Counted from the first letter of the stretch, positions 16,979-26,292 are shown. The stretch: 64,000 bases of DNA from SZUA-442 sp963759175 (GCA_963759175.1 CAVWXP010000015.1:62001-126000); one strand, 5' to 3'. The notes: generated from the letters alone by a model not told the origin. Program-made: numbers and translations.

Positions 16979-17321
16979 TCAGTCGTTGGAGGTATGTCGT
17001 GGCAATAGGGACGCCGCGACCGTTCCGACGAGTGCTCCGACAATGAGCACCGTGCCGAGGATCAGCGACGGATCAGGCGGTGCGGGTGACGGTGGGTCGA
17101 CCGGCAGCCCGACATACGGCTCGTCGGCTGCTCGATCTCCTGCTTCGTTGAACGGCGTCCACTGACAGTCGTTGGCATGGTCCTTCTGCAAGTCCCATCC
17201 TGCGGGAGTGCCTGTGAGGATGCCTTCGAGGGTGCAGAACTGCTCCTCGTCACCACCGGCGGTTGCCACCAAGGCGACCCCCCACCGTCAGTATCGCTGC
17301 CATCACAACCACTGCGACCAT
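16979..17321 (-). pseudogene. small two-TM membrane protein, frame interrupted in a G6 run
   Basis: As given, the frame starting TTG 17272 encodes 97 residues with a C-terminal TM segment (about SLILGTVLIVGALVGTVAAS) after a Pro-rich stretch. Upstream, in the other frame, ATG 17321 encodes MVAVVVMAAILTVG. Removing one C from the six at 17278-17283 (plus strand) joins them into 113 residues with an N-terminal signal or TM segment running into VALVATAGGDEEQFC. That join makes structural sense, so a one-base error or mutation is likely. Cys in QFCTLEG and NDCQW may pair outside the membrane. No family is recognised. Confidence 0.5.
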
Positions 17322-17460
17322 TCTTGAACGCACACGTGTCCTGCCCGTGGGTCGTTCAGGCTGACCCTACCCAGCCGAACAACCACGGCGATGTGAGGAG
17401 CACAAGAGTCGTTTCAGGGCGGTTGGCGATCGCGGGCTGAAGCGTGTTTCATGTCTCGGT

Positions 17461-18705
17461 ATGGACGATCTTCCCGGAACAGACCTTCCGAGCCGGAGAT
17501 GGGTTGTCCCGCTAGCCGTCACCGTCATGGTCGGATTCGGTGTCATCCTCTACGGGTTCTCGGTGTATGCGACTGATCAGGCTGCCGGTGCCGAGTTCTC
17601 CACGACGACCCTCTCCGTTGCGTATGGCGGTGCCGTGTTCGTCGGAGGACTGCTTGCTCTCCCGGTTGGGCACTTCGCCGATAAGCATGGAGTTCGAATC
17701 GTCGTTGGGGTGGGGGCCTTCCTCGGCGGGTTGGGATTGGTCGGCTTCTCGATGGCGATCCACCCGTGGCAGGTCGTCGCTGCTTGGTGGCTGCTTGTCG
17801 GCCCGGCGCAGGCGATGATCTACTACGAACCTGCCTATGTCGCGATCGATCAATGGGCCGCTCCCGAGAACCGCGCCCACACGCTGGCGACGATCACACT
17901 GATCGGTGGATTGGCAGCGATCGTCTTCATTCCGTCGATTGCTTGGTTCGTCACCGTCATCGACTGGCGGCCGGCAGTGGCTCTGCTGGGGCTTCTCCTG
18001 TTCGTCGTTGGGGCATCGACGGCCCTGTTCGCGTTGCCGCGATGGAATCACAGGATCGAAGAACCGCCGAGCTCGGGAGGACCGAAACCGCGTGTCGTTC
18101 GTGACCGCCGGTTCGTGCTGTACACGGTGGCCCTGATGCTCATCCTGCTTTCGACTCAAGGAGTGATCGCACATCGCGTTGCCCGCTTCGAGGAAATCGG
18201 GTTCTCATTGGCCACCGTTGCGGTCTGGGCAGCCGTGGCATCGGCGCTGAGCCTTCCTGGCCGGTGGATAGCACCGAGGCTTGCGGAGCGGTTCGGCGCA
18301 ACACGAGTTCAGGCGATCATCGCTCTGATCGTCGCCGCCAGCGTCGTCTTGATGGTGGACAGCTCAACCACATCGCAAATGATCGGCCACTTCTTCTTGT
18401 TCGGCCTCGCGTTCGGAGCGCTCCTCCCGCTGCGAGCAATGGTCATGGGCGGTTGGTTCTCAGGGCCTGGCTATGGACGGATCATGGGAGCCCAGTGGAC
18501 CGGGGTCGTCCTTGCCGCCGCCGTCGGCCCGCTGCTGGTCGGGGTGGTTCGAGATGCCACGGACGGCTACGGCGTATCGTTCGCCGTCCTCAGCGTGTTC
18601 CTCCTCGTCGCATCTGGCGTGATTCTCGCGAGCGGACGCGTTGCACCGCGCAAGGCCGTCCGTGGCTCGACAGCTTCGAGGGCCGTGCACGAGGCAAGGG
18701 ACTGA
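17461..18705 (+). CDS. major facilitator superfamily (MFS) transporter
   Basis: A 414-residue integral membrane protein with about 12 predicted TM helices in two halves and a hydrophilic loop near 205-220 (WNHRIEEPPSSGGPKPRVVR). The MFS loop 2-3 motif appears as GHFADKHGVR (about 70-79). Substrate is not predictable; the overall look resembles YbfB/oxalate-formate-type exporters. It is alone on its strand and no regulator is fused to it. Confidence 0.88.
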   Translation: MDDLPGTDLPSRRWVVPLAVTVMVGFGVILYGFSVYATDQAAGAEFSTTTLSVAYGGAVFVGGLLALPVGHFADKHGVRIVVGVGAFLGGLGLVGFSMAIHPWQVVAAWWLLVGPAQAMIYYEPAYVAIDQWAAPENRAHTLATITLIGGLAAIVFIPSIAWFVTVIDWRPAVALLGLLLFVVGASTALFALPRWNHRIEEPPSSGGPKPRVVRDRRFVLYTVALMLILLSTQGVIAHRVARFEEIGFSLATVAVWAAVASALSLPGRWIAPRLAERFGATRVQAIIALIVAASVVLMVDSSTTSQMIGHFFLFGLAFGALLPLRAMVMGGWFSGPGYGRIMGAQWTGVVLAAAVGPLLVGVVRDATDGYGVSFAVLSVFLLVASGVILASGRVAPRKAVRGSTASRAVHEARD

Positions 18706-18823
18706 CCTCCAATACCGGCGGAGGCAGCGGGCCCGGATCGCTACGCCACTGATGCTGGGAGTCCGTCGGTGTGGGTCCAGTCGAACCCGCCGACGGTGCC
18801 CTGGTGACGGAACCGCGAGCTGG

Positions 18824-18982
18824 CTATTCCTCGTTGGAACTGCCAGCAGCGGCGGCGATCAAGGCGACACCGATCATTCCAAGAGCTGCGCCCCACTCCA
18901 CACTCAGGACATCGGTGAGGATCAGGACAGCCGCCAGAACGGAAATGGCGAAGCCAGCGATCGATTTCGCTCTCTTGCTCAT
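18824..18982 (-). CDS. 52-residue membrane protein
   Basis: ATG at 18982, preceded by GGGAGGA with 8-nt spacing on the minus strand, opens a 52-residue frame. It has a basic start (MSKRAKSIAG) and two hydrophobic segments (about 9-24, FAISVLAAVLILTDVL, and 31-47, GAALGMIGVALIAAAAG), ending SSNEE. The positive N-terminus, hydrophobic pattern and excellent ribosome site support a real small membrane protein. It lies downstream of the ECF sigma locus on the same strand. No family is recognised. Confidence 0.6.
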   Translation of the reverse strand: MSKRAKSIAGFAISVLAAVLILTDVLSVEWGAALGMIGVALIAAAAGSSNEE

Positions 18983-19261
18983 ACGGCGCATCCTCCCACA
19001 GTTCCACGTCGTGCACGCACACGGGAATGTGAGTACTCCCCCCGAATCGGAAGGTCAGCTCGATACAGGTTGCATCCCAATCCAGACGACACAGAGGCTA
19101 CTGGTTCCCTCAGTCGCGGCACAGGTCGGCACCTGTGTCCGCCCACGTTGCCGGACATCGGCATTGCCGACACGTCGAGGTGGGCTCCATCGTCGGAGCG
19201 TGCGAAACGCTTCCCTCGTCGGGCGGGTCGGGCTGTGTGATCGAGAGTCGGGGTGGGGCGG

Positions 19262-20143
19262 TCACGGTTCGCTTCGTGCAACGAGTCCAGAGACACAGCG
19301 CATGACGCCGTCGCGCTCGGCGTCGTCGAGTTCGGCGAGAAACGCGTTCGCCTCGCCCTGGGTGATCGGGTGCTGCGCATCGACGCCGGCTCGCCGCAGG
19401 CACGTCCCGGTGTACTCCAAGAACTCCTCAAGACTCGGTGTTGCCCCCACCGCGATCTCGTACACGGGAGCAACATGGAGCGAGAACTCAGCCCCACATT
19501 CGTCCATGGCGGCGTCGACGGTGGCGGTCTGCCCGCTGCTGGCGGGGAGAACCAGGTACACGACGCCACGTGCATCAGGGTCGGAGAGCCGTGCGTTGAT
19601 CGAACGCCTGCCAAGGCAATCGGCCGTGTCGTTCATCGCACGTTGGTACTCGGCCTCAGTGACCCGTCCGTCCTCGAGGATGGCGAGCTGATACGGCGAT
19701 GCGCCGAACCTGACGATGCTGTCCACGACGTCGCCAGGGAGCATCGCCCGGGCCTGCGGGGTCAGCGGTGACTGTTCGTAGTCCGATAGGTCAAGGGCAT
19801 AGCCCTCGACAGCACCGGATTCCTCGAACTCGGCGTCACATTCAGCCCAGGCCTCGCTCAGACCACCGTCAGCATCGTCCACAACGGTGAGGGTGCGTAG
19901 GTCGTGATCGACCACAACCTCGTATCCTGCCCGGCTGACACAGTCAGCCAACAGATCGACGTGAGCTGGGCTTCCCCACTGCACCGCCGCGACTGCTGCG
20001 GCCCCAACGACTACGGCACCCACGACGACCGCCAATGCCGTCAGTCGCCGGATCCGGCCGCCGCCGCGGCGCATCAACGTGCTGACGTGCGGCATGTCAC
20101 CAACTTCATAGGCATCCTCGATGTGTTCGCGGAGATCATTCAT
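19262..20143 (-). CDS. single-TM protein paired with an ECF sigma factor, probable anti-sigma factor
   Basis: A 293-residue protein with a short cytoplasmic N-terminus (MNDLREHIEDAYEVGDMPHV), one TM helix (about 36-56, LTALAVVVGAVVVGAAAVAA) and a large outer domain with several cysteines. ATG 20143 is preceded by GGAGGTGG and overlaps the sigma-factor stop, so it is preferred over 20161. Translational coupling to the sigma gene plus this topology suggests an anti-sigma factor or sensor. There is no HxxxCxxC zinc motif, so it is not a ZAS-type protein. Confidence 0.7.
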   Translation of the reverse strand: MNDLREHIEDAYEVGDMPHVSTLMRRGGGRIRRLTALAVVVGAVVVGAAAVAAVQWGSPAHVDLLADCVSRAGYEVVVDHDLRTLTVVDDADGGLSEAWAECDAEFEESGAVEGYALDLSDYEQSPLTPQARAMLPGDVVDSIVRFGASPYQLAILEDGRVTEAEYQRAMNDTADCLGRRSINARLSDPDARGVVYLVLPASSGQTATVDAAMDECGAEFSLHVAPVYEIAVGATPSLEEFLEYTGTCLRRAGVDAQHPITQGEANAFLAELDDAERDGVMRCVSGLVARSEP

Positions 20144-20636
20144 GGTCCACCTCCAGGGCAAGGTCGGTACGAAGTGTGTGTATGGCTCGTTTCGTGAGTG
20201 ACCGCACAGCGTCTTCCGACACTCGCATTCGGTGTGCCACCTGCCTCACCGGGAGATCGAGATAGAAGCGGAACGCCAACGCCGCTCGTTGCCTGTGTGG
20301 CAAACCAGCCACAGCGGCAAGGAGATCCGCATACGCACCGACGGACTCGACAGACGCTTGCGGGTCACTGGATCCAGCACCCAATTGCTGGCGGACGCGA
20401 GACTCGACCCTGCGCCGCCTCCACACCGACGTGCCCAGATTCATCGCGACCCGACGCACCCAACCCTCAGGGGAGTCCAGGCCGCGGACACGGTCCCATC
20501 GAACACACGCTCGCGACAGCGCCTCCTGGGCGATGTCCTCTGCTTCGGCTCGATCCTGCAAGTAGATCGACATCCCGCGCACCAACTTCGGGTACTCCGC
20601 AGCGCAGAACCGCTCCAGATCGTCCGGCGTACGCAT
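20136..20636 (-). CDS. ECF sigma factor (SigE-like, sigma-70 family)
   Basis: A 166-residue extracytoplasmic-function sigma factor. Region 2 spans about 8-75 (AEAEDIAQEALSRACVRWDRV, then PEGWVRRVAMNLGTSVWRRR) and region 4 about 105-160 (LPHRQRAALAFRFYLDLPVRQVAHRM, then SEDAVRSLTKRAIHTLR). The start is backed by AAGGAGGA. It overlaps its membrane partner by 8 nt. Divergent from an ABC exporter, which may be a regulon member. Confidence 0.9.
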   Translation of the reverse strand: MRTPDDLERFCAAEYPKLVRGMSIYLQDRAEAEDIAQEALSRACVRWDRVRGLDSPEGWVRRVAMNLGTSVWRRRRVESRVRQQLGAGSSDPQASVESVGAYADLLAAVAGLPHRQRAALAFRFYLDLPVRQVAHRMRVSEDAVRSLTKRAIHTLRTDLALEVDHE

Positions 20637-20938
20637 TGGTCCTCCTTGAACCTCACACTACGTAACACGCACGAACCGCCCACGATGTGTCGCAGGCGTC
20701 GCGTGGCGTCCAACGCCCCAGACTCGTTGATCGCCGATACGGGGAGCCCGTCATTCCCGCAGGTCTTGGGGGTCACGGCCGAGCGGCCATCGCAGGGCAG
20801 GTCACAGGGCTGGGTGACCGTCTCAGCAGATGCACATCGCGCCCGGTCATCGACCCGGGATTCCGTTGGGAACTGTCCCAATCGAGAGCGGACGATCGCC
20901 GGGGGTTGATACGATTCCGGGCACATCGAGTGAGGTTC
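20637..20938. other. 302-nt divergent gap between the ECF sigma gene and the ABC exporter
   Basis: Holds the ribosome site of the sigma gene (minus strand, AAGGAGGA) and presumably divergent promoters. A 6-bp inverted repeat TTGGGA/TCCCAA at 20866-20881 overlaps GGAACT, which resembles an ECF -35 element directed towards the ABC genes, but no matching -10 can be fixed. No additional gene is supported. Confidence 0.3.
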
Positions 20939-21863
20939 ATGACCGGCTCAGCAATCGAGATTCGTGGGCTTCGCAAGGTCTACTCCGGATTGCGTGGCCG
21001 TTCGACGGTCGCCATCGAATCTCTCGATCTCGATGTGCCCCGAGGCGGCGTGTTCGGCTTGCTCGGACCGAACGGTGCAGGGAAGACAACCGCCATCCGA
21101 TGCCTTCTCGGGCTCGTCACGCCAACCGAAGGCGCCGTCAAACTCTCTGGGGACCGACACGACGGACGACCTCTCGTCGGTCATGCGCGAGGTCGGTGCG
21201 CTCGTCGAGTCACCCAAGTTCTTTCCGGGGTTCTCAGGGCGCCTGAACCTCGAATTGTTGGCCGCAACAGGCGGCATCGGCAGCGACGAGGTGTCACGTG
21301 TCCTCGACGAGGTCGGGCTCGGGTCTCGTGCCGAGGACACGTTCGGGGCCTACTCCCTCGGTATGAAGCAGCGCCTTGCCGTAGCCGGTGCGATTCTCAA
21401 ACGCCCGGCACTGCTCGTGCTCGATGAGCCAGCCAACGGCCTCGATCCAGCCGGTATCAGGGACATGCGCGAGCTCATCCGGCGCTACGGCGCTACGGGC
21501 TCCACGGTCCTCGTATCGAGCCATCAGCTCACCGAGGTCCAGATGATGTGCGACTCGGTTGCCATCGTCAACCGGGGGAGGCTGATCGCCGCTGGCCGCG
21601 TTTCGGATGTGCTCGAGAGTCGCGGCGGTCTACTCATCGTGACCATCAGCGACGCTCCGGGGGCGCTCGGCGTGCTCATCGATCACGGGTTCTCCGGCAA
21701 GCTCGGGGAAGAGCCCGACACCCTCTTCGTCGAGGCCGGAGTCGATCACGCGGCGTCCGTGACCGAGACGCTCGCCACAGCCGGGCGATATCTGCGGGGC
21801 CTGCGACTCGAATCGGCAAGTCTCGAGTCCGTCTTCCTCGAACTGACGGCGGACGACCAATGA
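20939..21863 (+). pseudogene. ABC transporter ATP-binding protein, frame interrupted at a G4 run
   Basis: The exporter-type ATPase is read in two frames. From ATG 20939: MTGSAIEIRGLRKVYSG and Walker A GPNGAGKT at residues 43-50, up to GAVKLSG. The frame then changes, and the second frame holds REVGALVESPKFFPGFSGR, the Q-loop region, signature YSLGMKQRL, Walker B LLVLDEPANGLDP and the switch histidine (SSHQLTEVQ). Removing one G from 21149-21152 restores 307 residues with normal spacing. It overlaps the permease gene by 4 nt. Similar to lantibiotic/bacitracin-resistance exporters; the substrate is unknown. Confidence 0.85.
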
Positions 21864-22981
21864 TCCGGCTGTTCGCGATCGAGTGGCGGCGCATGTGGTC
21901 CCGGCGTCTGCCGTGGATCCTCGTGCTCCTGATCGCCGGCGCGATGCTCGCATACGGGGTCATCACGTTCCTGACCTCGACGTCCGAGCCTCCCGACCTA
22001 TCGAGCTTCGAGACGCAGATCGAACAGGATGTTGCCCAGTGTCGTGAGTATGCGATCCAGGAGTGGACGTCGTTCGACGATGGAACACTCGGCATCCAGG
22101 ATGAGGACTACCTGAACTACCTGTCCCAGTTCGAGTCGGCCGAGGTGTACGCCGACGAGAACTGCAATCCGGACAACTTCGGGTACTACGTGGAAGACCG
22201 CCGCTTCTGCCTCGTGGCGCTGTACGAGCCCACCGTGCAGTACCGGCAGGCGTGCCCTGACATCGAGATGTCCGAACAGGGCGAGTATCAGGAGTACCGG
22301 ATTCTCGTTGACGGCAGGGAGTACCGATCGGCACACCCGACAGCATCCGGCACCATTCCGACGACGAGTCTCGTACTCCTCGGGATCGCAGCAGTGCTGG
22401 GCGCAACGTTCATCGGTGCCGAGTACTCGGCCGGGACGATCGAGACGACCCTGTTGTGGGAGACGCGCCGTAGACGGGTCCTCGGTTCGAAGATCGCCGT
22501 TGTCGCGGTCTGCGCTGCGTTGATCCACATCGTCGTGCTCGGGTTCCTCGTGGCGGCATTGATGCCATCGGCACTGTGGCGCGGAACCAGCGCTGGAACG
22601 GATGCGGACTTCTGGTTGGGGCTCGTCGGCGTGATCCTGCGGGGCGGTGTCGCCGCCGCAGCGGTCGCGGCGATGGCGCTTTCGGTCTCGACACTGACCC
22701 GCAACACGGTTGGGGGTGTTGTCGCGTTGCTCGGCTACCTAGCGGTCAGCCCCGCAATCGGTGCATCCCTGGCTCGCGGGCTTCGACCCTACGACTTGAC
22801 GGAGAACCTGGCTGTGTTCGTCAACGGGGGCGAAGTAGGGCGGTACATCCGCAACGAAGGCGGCTACTTCGAATCCGTCTATCACCACGGTGGCAACATG
22901 GCACTCGTGATCATTCTCGCCTACGCGGCTGTAGCAATCGCCAGCGGGCTCGTCGTCTTCGCCCGGCGCGACATCGACTGA
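21860..22981 (+). CDS. ABC-2-type transporter permease
   Basis: A 373-residue permease. TM1 lies at about 17-38, followed by a large acidic, Cys-containing external domain of about 130 residues (40-170), then five TM helices from about 170 to 368. GAEYSAGTIETTLLWETRRRR (about 190-210) is a typical ABC-2 coupling segment. ATG 21860 overlaps the ATPase stop. The long loop with several cysteines suggests an extracellular ligand or substrate-contact domain. Works with the upstream ATPase. Confidence 0.85.
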   Translation: MIRLFAIEWRRMWSRRLPWILVLLIAGAMLAYGVITFLTSTSEPPDLSSFETQIEQDVAQCREYAIQEWTSFDDGTLGIQDEDYLNYLSQFESAEVYADENCNPDNFGYYVEDRRFCLVALYEPTVQYRQACPDIEMSEQGEYQEYRILVDGREYRSAHPTASGTIPTTSLVLLGIAAVLGATFIGAEYSAGTIETTLLWETRRRRVLGSKIAVVAVCAALIHIVVLGFLVAALMPSALWRGTSAGTDADFWLGLVGVILRGGVAAAAVAAMALSVSTLTRNTVGGVVALLGYLAVSPAIGASLARGLRPYDLTENLAVFVNGGEVGRYIRNEGGYFESVYHHGGNMALVIILAYAAVAIASGLVVFARRDID

Positions 22982-22988
22982 CGGTCCG

Positions 22989-23013
22989 ACCCCTGGGTCC
23001 AGCTGGCAGGGGT
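22989..23013. terminator. hairpin between the ABC permease and the pterin dehydratase gene
   Basis: ACCCCTG (22989-22995) pairs with CAGGGGT (23007-23013) around an 11-nt loop, between two convergent genes. Confidence 0.5.
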
Positions 23014-23049
23014 TGACAGCGGGACGTCCTTCAGCCGCCGATGGACCGG

Positions 23050-23334
23050 CTAGTTCGTGAACCCGTCGCAGGTGATGGCGAGGTCGAGGTCCTTGCTCGT
23101 GAGCGCACCCTGGTCGTGGGTGGTGAGGGCGAGTGTGACCTTGTTCCATCGGATGTCGATGTCTGGGTGGTGGTCCGCGACCTCGGCGGCCATGGCGACG
23201 CGTGTCACGAACCCGATGGCTTCGATGAAGTCGCCGAACACGAACGTCGCCGTGATCGTCTCCCCGTCGAGGTCCCACTCGGGGTGCTCGGCGAGGAACG
23301 AGGTGCGCTGGTCCGGGGTGAGGTCGGTTGGCAT
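23050..23334 (-). CDS. pterin-4-alpha-carbinolamine dehydratase-like protein
   Basis: A 94-residue PCD/DCoH-type protein. These recycle 4a-hydroxytetrahydropterin, and many bacterial copies have unclear roles. The signature HHPDIDIRWNKVTLALTTHD carries the catalytic His pair and the trailing His. ATG 23334 gives the compact family length, while the upstream extension of the open frame is not family-like. No aromatic hydroxylase is visible nearby, so its physiological partner is unknown. Confidence 0.88.
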   Translation of the reverse strand: MPTDLTPDQRTSFLAEHPEWDLDGETITATFVFGDFIEAIGFVTRVAMAAEVADHHPDIDIRWNKVTLALTTHDQGALTSKDLDLAITCDGFTN

Positions 23335-23479
23335 GGGACGAAGGTAGCGGACTCCCACCGTGGCCGGGACGCATCGGGGGGCCAGCCGGAGCGCCACCGC
23401 CGTGTCGTTCGATCCCGTGCCATGTCGGTCCCCGTCGTTACCCTTCGTGGTCGACGAATCGGAGCGGGGAACGAGGACC

Positions 23480-24199
23480 ATGGCGTTGCGAAGCGATCAG
23501 GGGATCGTGCTTCGGGGGTATCCCTTCGGGGAGTCCCATCGCGTCGTGGTGCTCCTGAGTCCGAATCACGGCAAGGTGCGGACGGTCGCCAAAGGAGTAC
23601 GCAAGACCAAGAGCCGCTTCGGCGGCAGGCTCGAACCGTTCACCCACGTCGACGTGGTGCTCTACGAGGGCACGAACCTCGACACGATCACCCAGGTGTC
23701 GATCATCAACGCCTTCCCGCACCTGCGCAACGACCTCGACCGGGTGCTCGCCGCGGGCACCATGATCGAGGTCGTGGATGCGGTCGCCCAGGAGGACGAA
23801 CCGTCCCAGCGTCTCTTCCTGCTCCTCCACCGGGGTCTCGCGGTCCTCGACGCCGGCCAGCCGCACGCCGACCTCGTTACGTCCTTCCTGCTCAAGATCG
23901 CAGACATCATCGGCGTCGCCCCTGCCCTCGACGCCTGTGCGGGATGTGGCAGGTCCGACGGATTGACGCGGTTCAGCTTCTCGGCGGGAGGGTCGCTGTG
24001 CGACGGCTGCCGGACGCCGGGTGCCTACGCACTCCGAGACGGTCTCGTCCCCTATCTCGCAACGGTGGCTGCGGCGGACCTCAACCTGCTTCCCGACGCC
24101 GATCGAGGGTTCTCCCGGGAGGCGCTCGGTGTGACGAAGCGGTTCGTCGAGTACCACCTCGAACGAGAACTCACGAGCCTGGCAGTGCTCGATGGGTGA
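23480..24199 (+). CDS. recO: DNA repair protein RecO
   Basis: RecO works with RecF/RecR to load RecA on SSB-coated gaps. The 239-residue protein has the N-terminal OB fold (DQGIVLRGYPFGESHRVVVL, then GKVRTVAKGVRKTKSRFGG) and a C-terminal zinc site CAGCGRSDG and CDGCR. ATG 23480 follows GAGGACC. Overlaps uppS by 8 nt. It normally follows era directly; here the two are separated by the 13.2-23.3 kb block. Confidence 0.94.
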   Translation: MALRSDQGIVLRGYPFGESHRVVVLLSPNHGKVRTVAKGVRKTKSRFGGRLEPFTHVDVVLYEGTNLDTITQVSIINAFPHLRNDLDRVLAAGTMIEVVDAVAQEDEPSQRLFLLLHRGLAVLDAGQPHADLVTSFLLKIADIIGVAPALDACAGCGRSDGLTRFSFSAGGSLCDGCRTPGAYALRDGLVPYLATVAAADLNLLPDADRGFSREALGVTKRFVEYHLERELTSLAVLDG

Positions 24200-24950
24200 C
24201 GTCCGCACCGATCGCGACCGCGTGCCACATCACGTGGCGATCATCATGGACGGCAACGGACGATGGGCCAACGCCCGTGACCTCCATCGCACCCAGGGGC
24301 ACGCTGCAGGGGAACCGGCGCTGTTCGATGTCGTCCATGGCGCCCTCGACCTCGGGATCTCATGGCTCACCGTGTACACGTTCTCGACGGAGAACTGGAA
24401 CCGCGACGCCTACGAGGTGGACTTCCTCATGCAGTTCAACGTCGATCTCCTGGAGCGACGGCGCGATGAGCTCGACGAGCTGGGTGTCCGCGTCCTCTTC
24501 ATGGGCGATCTCGAGGACGAACGGATCCCTGCGGTTCTCCTCGATCGGATCGCCGACGCGGAGGAGCTGACGGCGGACAACACGGCGATGACGATGGTGT
24601 TCGCCTTCAACTACGGGGGCCGACGCGAGTTGGTCGATGCCATGCGGTCCATGGCTCGAGCGATCAAATCCGGCGACCTCGCACCCGATGCTGTCGACGA
24701 GGCAACGATCCGTTCGCACCTGTACCTGCCGGAGATGCCCGATCCCGACCTGGTCATCCGAACGAGCGGTGAACAGCGCACCTCGAACTACCTGCTGTGG
24801 GAGTCCGCCTACAGCGAGTACGTCTTCACCCCGGTCCTGTGGCCAGACTTCGACCGCGACGAGCTGGCACGATGCGTCGCCGAGTACCAGGCTCGTGATC
24901 GGCGATTCGGAGGCGCCGTGGATGCGTCCTTGGGGGATGCCGCCCGGTAG
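24192..24950 (+). CDS. uppS: isoprenyl (undecaprenyl-type) diphosphate synthase
   Basis: A cis-prenyltransferase making the polyprenyl-phosphate carrier for peptidoglycan and surface polymers. The 252-residue product shows the P-loop-like HVAIIMDGNGRWAN (about 15-28), FSTENWNR, FNYGGRREL, and the C-terminal RTSGEQRTSNYLLWESAYSE. ATG 24192 overlaps the recO end. It supplies the lipid used by the phosphoglycosyl transferase and LCP proteins encoded at 57-61 kb. Chain length cannot be told from sequence. Confidence 0.95.
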   Translation: MGDVRTDRDRVPHHVAIIMDGNGRWANARDLHRTQGHAAGEPALFDVVHGALDLGISWLTVYTFSTENWNRDAYEVDFLMQFNVDLLERRRDELDELGVRVLFMGDLEDERIPAVLLDRIADAEELTADNTAMTMVFAFNYGGRRELVDAMRSMARAIKSGDLAPDAVDEATIRSHLYLPEMPDPDLVIRTSGEQRTSNYLLWESAYSEYVFTPVLWPDFDRDELARCVAEYQARDRRFGGAVDASLGDAAR

Positions 24951-24984
24951 GCTCGCGGGACGCTCGACCGGGGACGATCGCTCC

Positions 24985-26292
24985 ATGCCTGCCGATTTCG
25001 ACACCATCGTCAATCTCTCGAAACGTCGTGGTTTCGTGTTCCAGTCCTCCGAGATCTACGGGGGTCTGCGGTCCGCCTACGACTACGGACCGCTCGGCGT
25101 CGAGCTGTTGCGCAACGTCAAGGACCAGTGGTGGCGCTCGATGGTGCGCATGCGCGACGACGTGGTCGGTATCGATTCGGCGATCCTGCAGTCGCCAGAG
25201 GTGTGGGCGGCATCGGGCCACCTCGACTCGTTCTCCGACCCGCTCGTGGAGTGTCGCGAGTGCAACAGTCGGCATCGCCTCGACAAACTCGCCGATGTCG
25301 ACACCTGCCCGACATGTGGGAACTCCGGCACCTTCACCGAGCCCAAGGAGTTCAACCTCATGTTCAAGACGCACATGGGGCCGGTGGAGTCTGACGACAA
25401 TGCCGTGTACCTGCGGCCCGAGACTGCGCAGGGGATCTTCATCAACTTCGAGAACGTCCGACGCACCGCTCGTATGAAGCTCCCGTTCGGGATCGCCCAG
25501 ATCGGCAAGTCGTTCCGCAACGAGATCACACCGGGACAGTTCGTCTTCCGTACGCGCGAATTCGAGCAGATGGAGATGGAATACTTCTGCCGCCCCGACG
25601 AGGCCGATGCCGTGTTCGCCGAATGGGTCGAGGTCCGTCGCCAGTGGTACCTCGACCTCGGCATGACGCCGCAGAACCTGAGGCTGCGCCAGCACGATCC
25701 GGACGAGTTGGCGCACTACGCCGCGGACACGTACGACGTCGAGTACCTCTTCCCGTGGGGATGGGATGAACTCGAGGGGATCGCCAACCGCACCGACTTC
25801 GACCTCAAGGCCCATATCGCCCGATCCGGTGAGGACCTCACCTACTTCGACCAGGAAGCCGACGAGCGCTTCGTCCCCTATGTCATCGAACCGGCGGGTG
25901 GTGCGACCAGAACGACGTTCGCCTTCCTCATCGATGCCTATACGGACGAGGAGGTCAACGGCGAGCAGCGCACGGTGCTCAGGCTGGACCCACGCCTGTC
26001 GCCGGTGAAGGTCGCGGTCCTCCCGCTGTCGAAGAAGCCAGACCTCGTCGAGACCACCGACACGGTGGCATCACTGCTGCGTGAACGGTGGCAGATCGAG
26101 GTCGATGTCACGCAGTCCATCGGCCGGCGCTACCGCCGACAGGATGAGATCGGGACCCCGCTGTGCGTGACGATCGACTTCGACACGCTCGATGATCACC
26201 AGGTGACGGTGCGCGATCGTGACACGATGGTCCAGGACCGGATCCCGATCGACAACCTCGTCGCGTACCTGGCCGAGCGACTACCCGTCTGA
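24985..26292 (+). CDS. glyS: glycyl-tRNA synthetase (dimeric type)
   Basis: Class II synthetase charging tRNA-Gly. The 435-residue product has motif 1 (SAYDYGPLGVELLRNVKDQW), a zinc-binding pair of CxxC motifs (CREC, CPTC) in the first insertion, motif 2 (FRTREFEQMEMEYFC), motif 3 and a C-terminal anticodon-binding domain. The open frame extends upstream through uppS in another frame, and ATG 24985 gives the canonical start. Its last 12 nt overlap the convergent Lrp/AsnC gene. Confidence 0.95.
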   Translation: MPADFDTIVNLSKRRGFVFQSSEIYGGLRSAYDYGPLGVELLRNVKDQWWRSMVRMRDDVVGIDSAILQSPEVWAASGHLDSFSDPLVECRECNSRHRLDKLADVDTCPTCGNSGTFTEPKEFNLMFKTHMGPVESDDNAVYLRPETAQGIFINFENVRRTARMKLPFGIAQIGKSFRNEITPGQFVFRTREFEQMEMEYFCRPDEADAVFAEWVEVRRQWYLDLGMTPQNLRLRQHDPDELAHYAADTYDVEYLFPWGWDELEGIANRTDFDLKAHIARSGEDLTYFDQEADERFVPYVIEPAGGATRTTFAFLIDAYTDEEVNGEQRTVLRLDPRLSPVKVAVLPLSKKPDLVETTDTVASLLRERWQIEVDVTQSIGRRYRRQDEIGTPLCVTIDFDTLDDHQVTVRDRDTMVQDRIPIDNLVAYLAERLPV

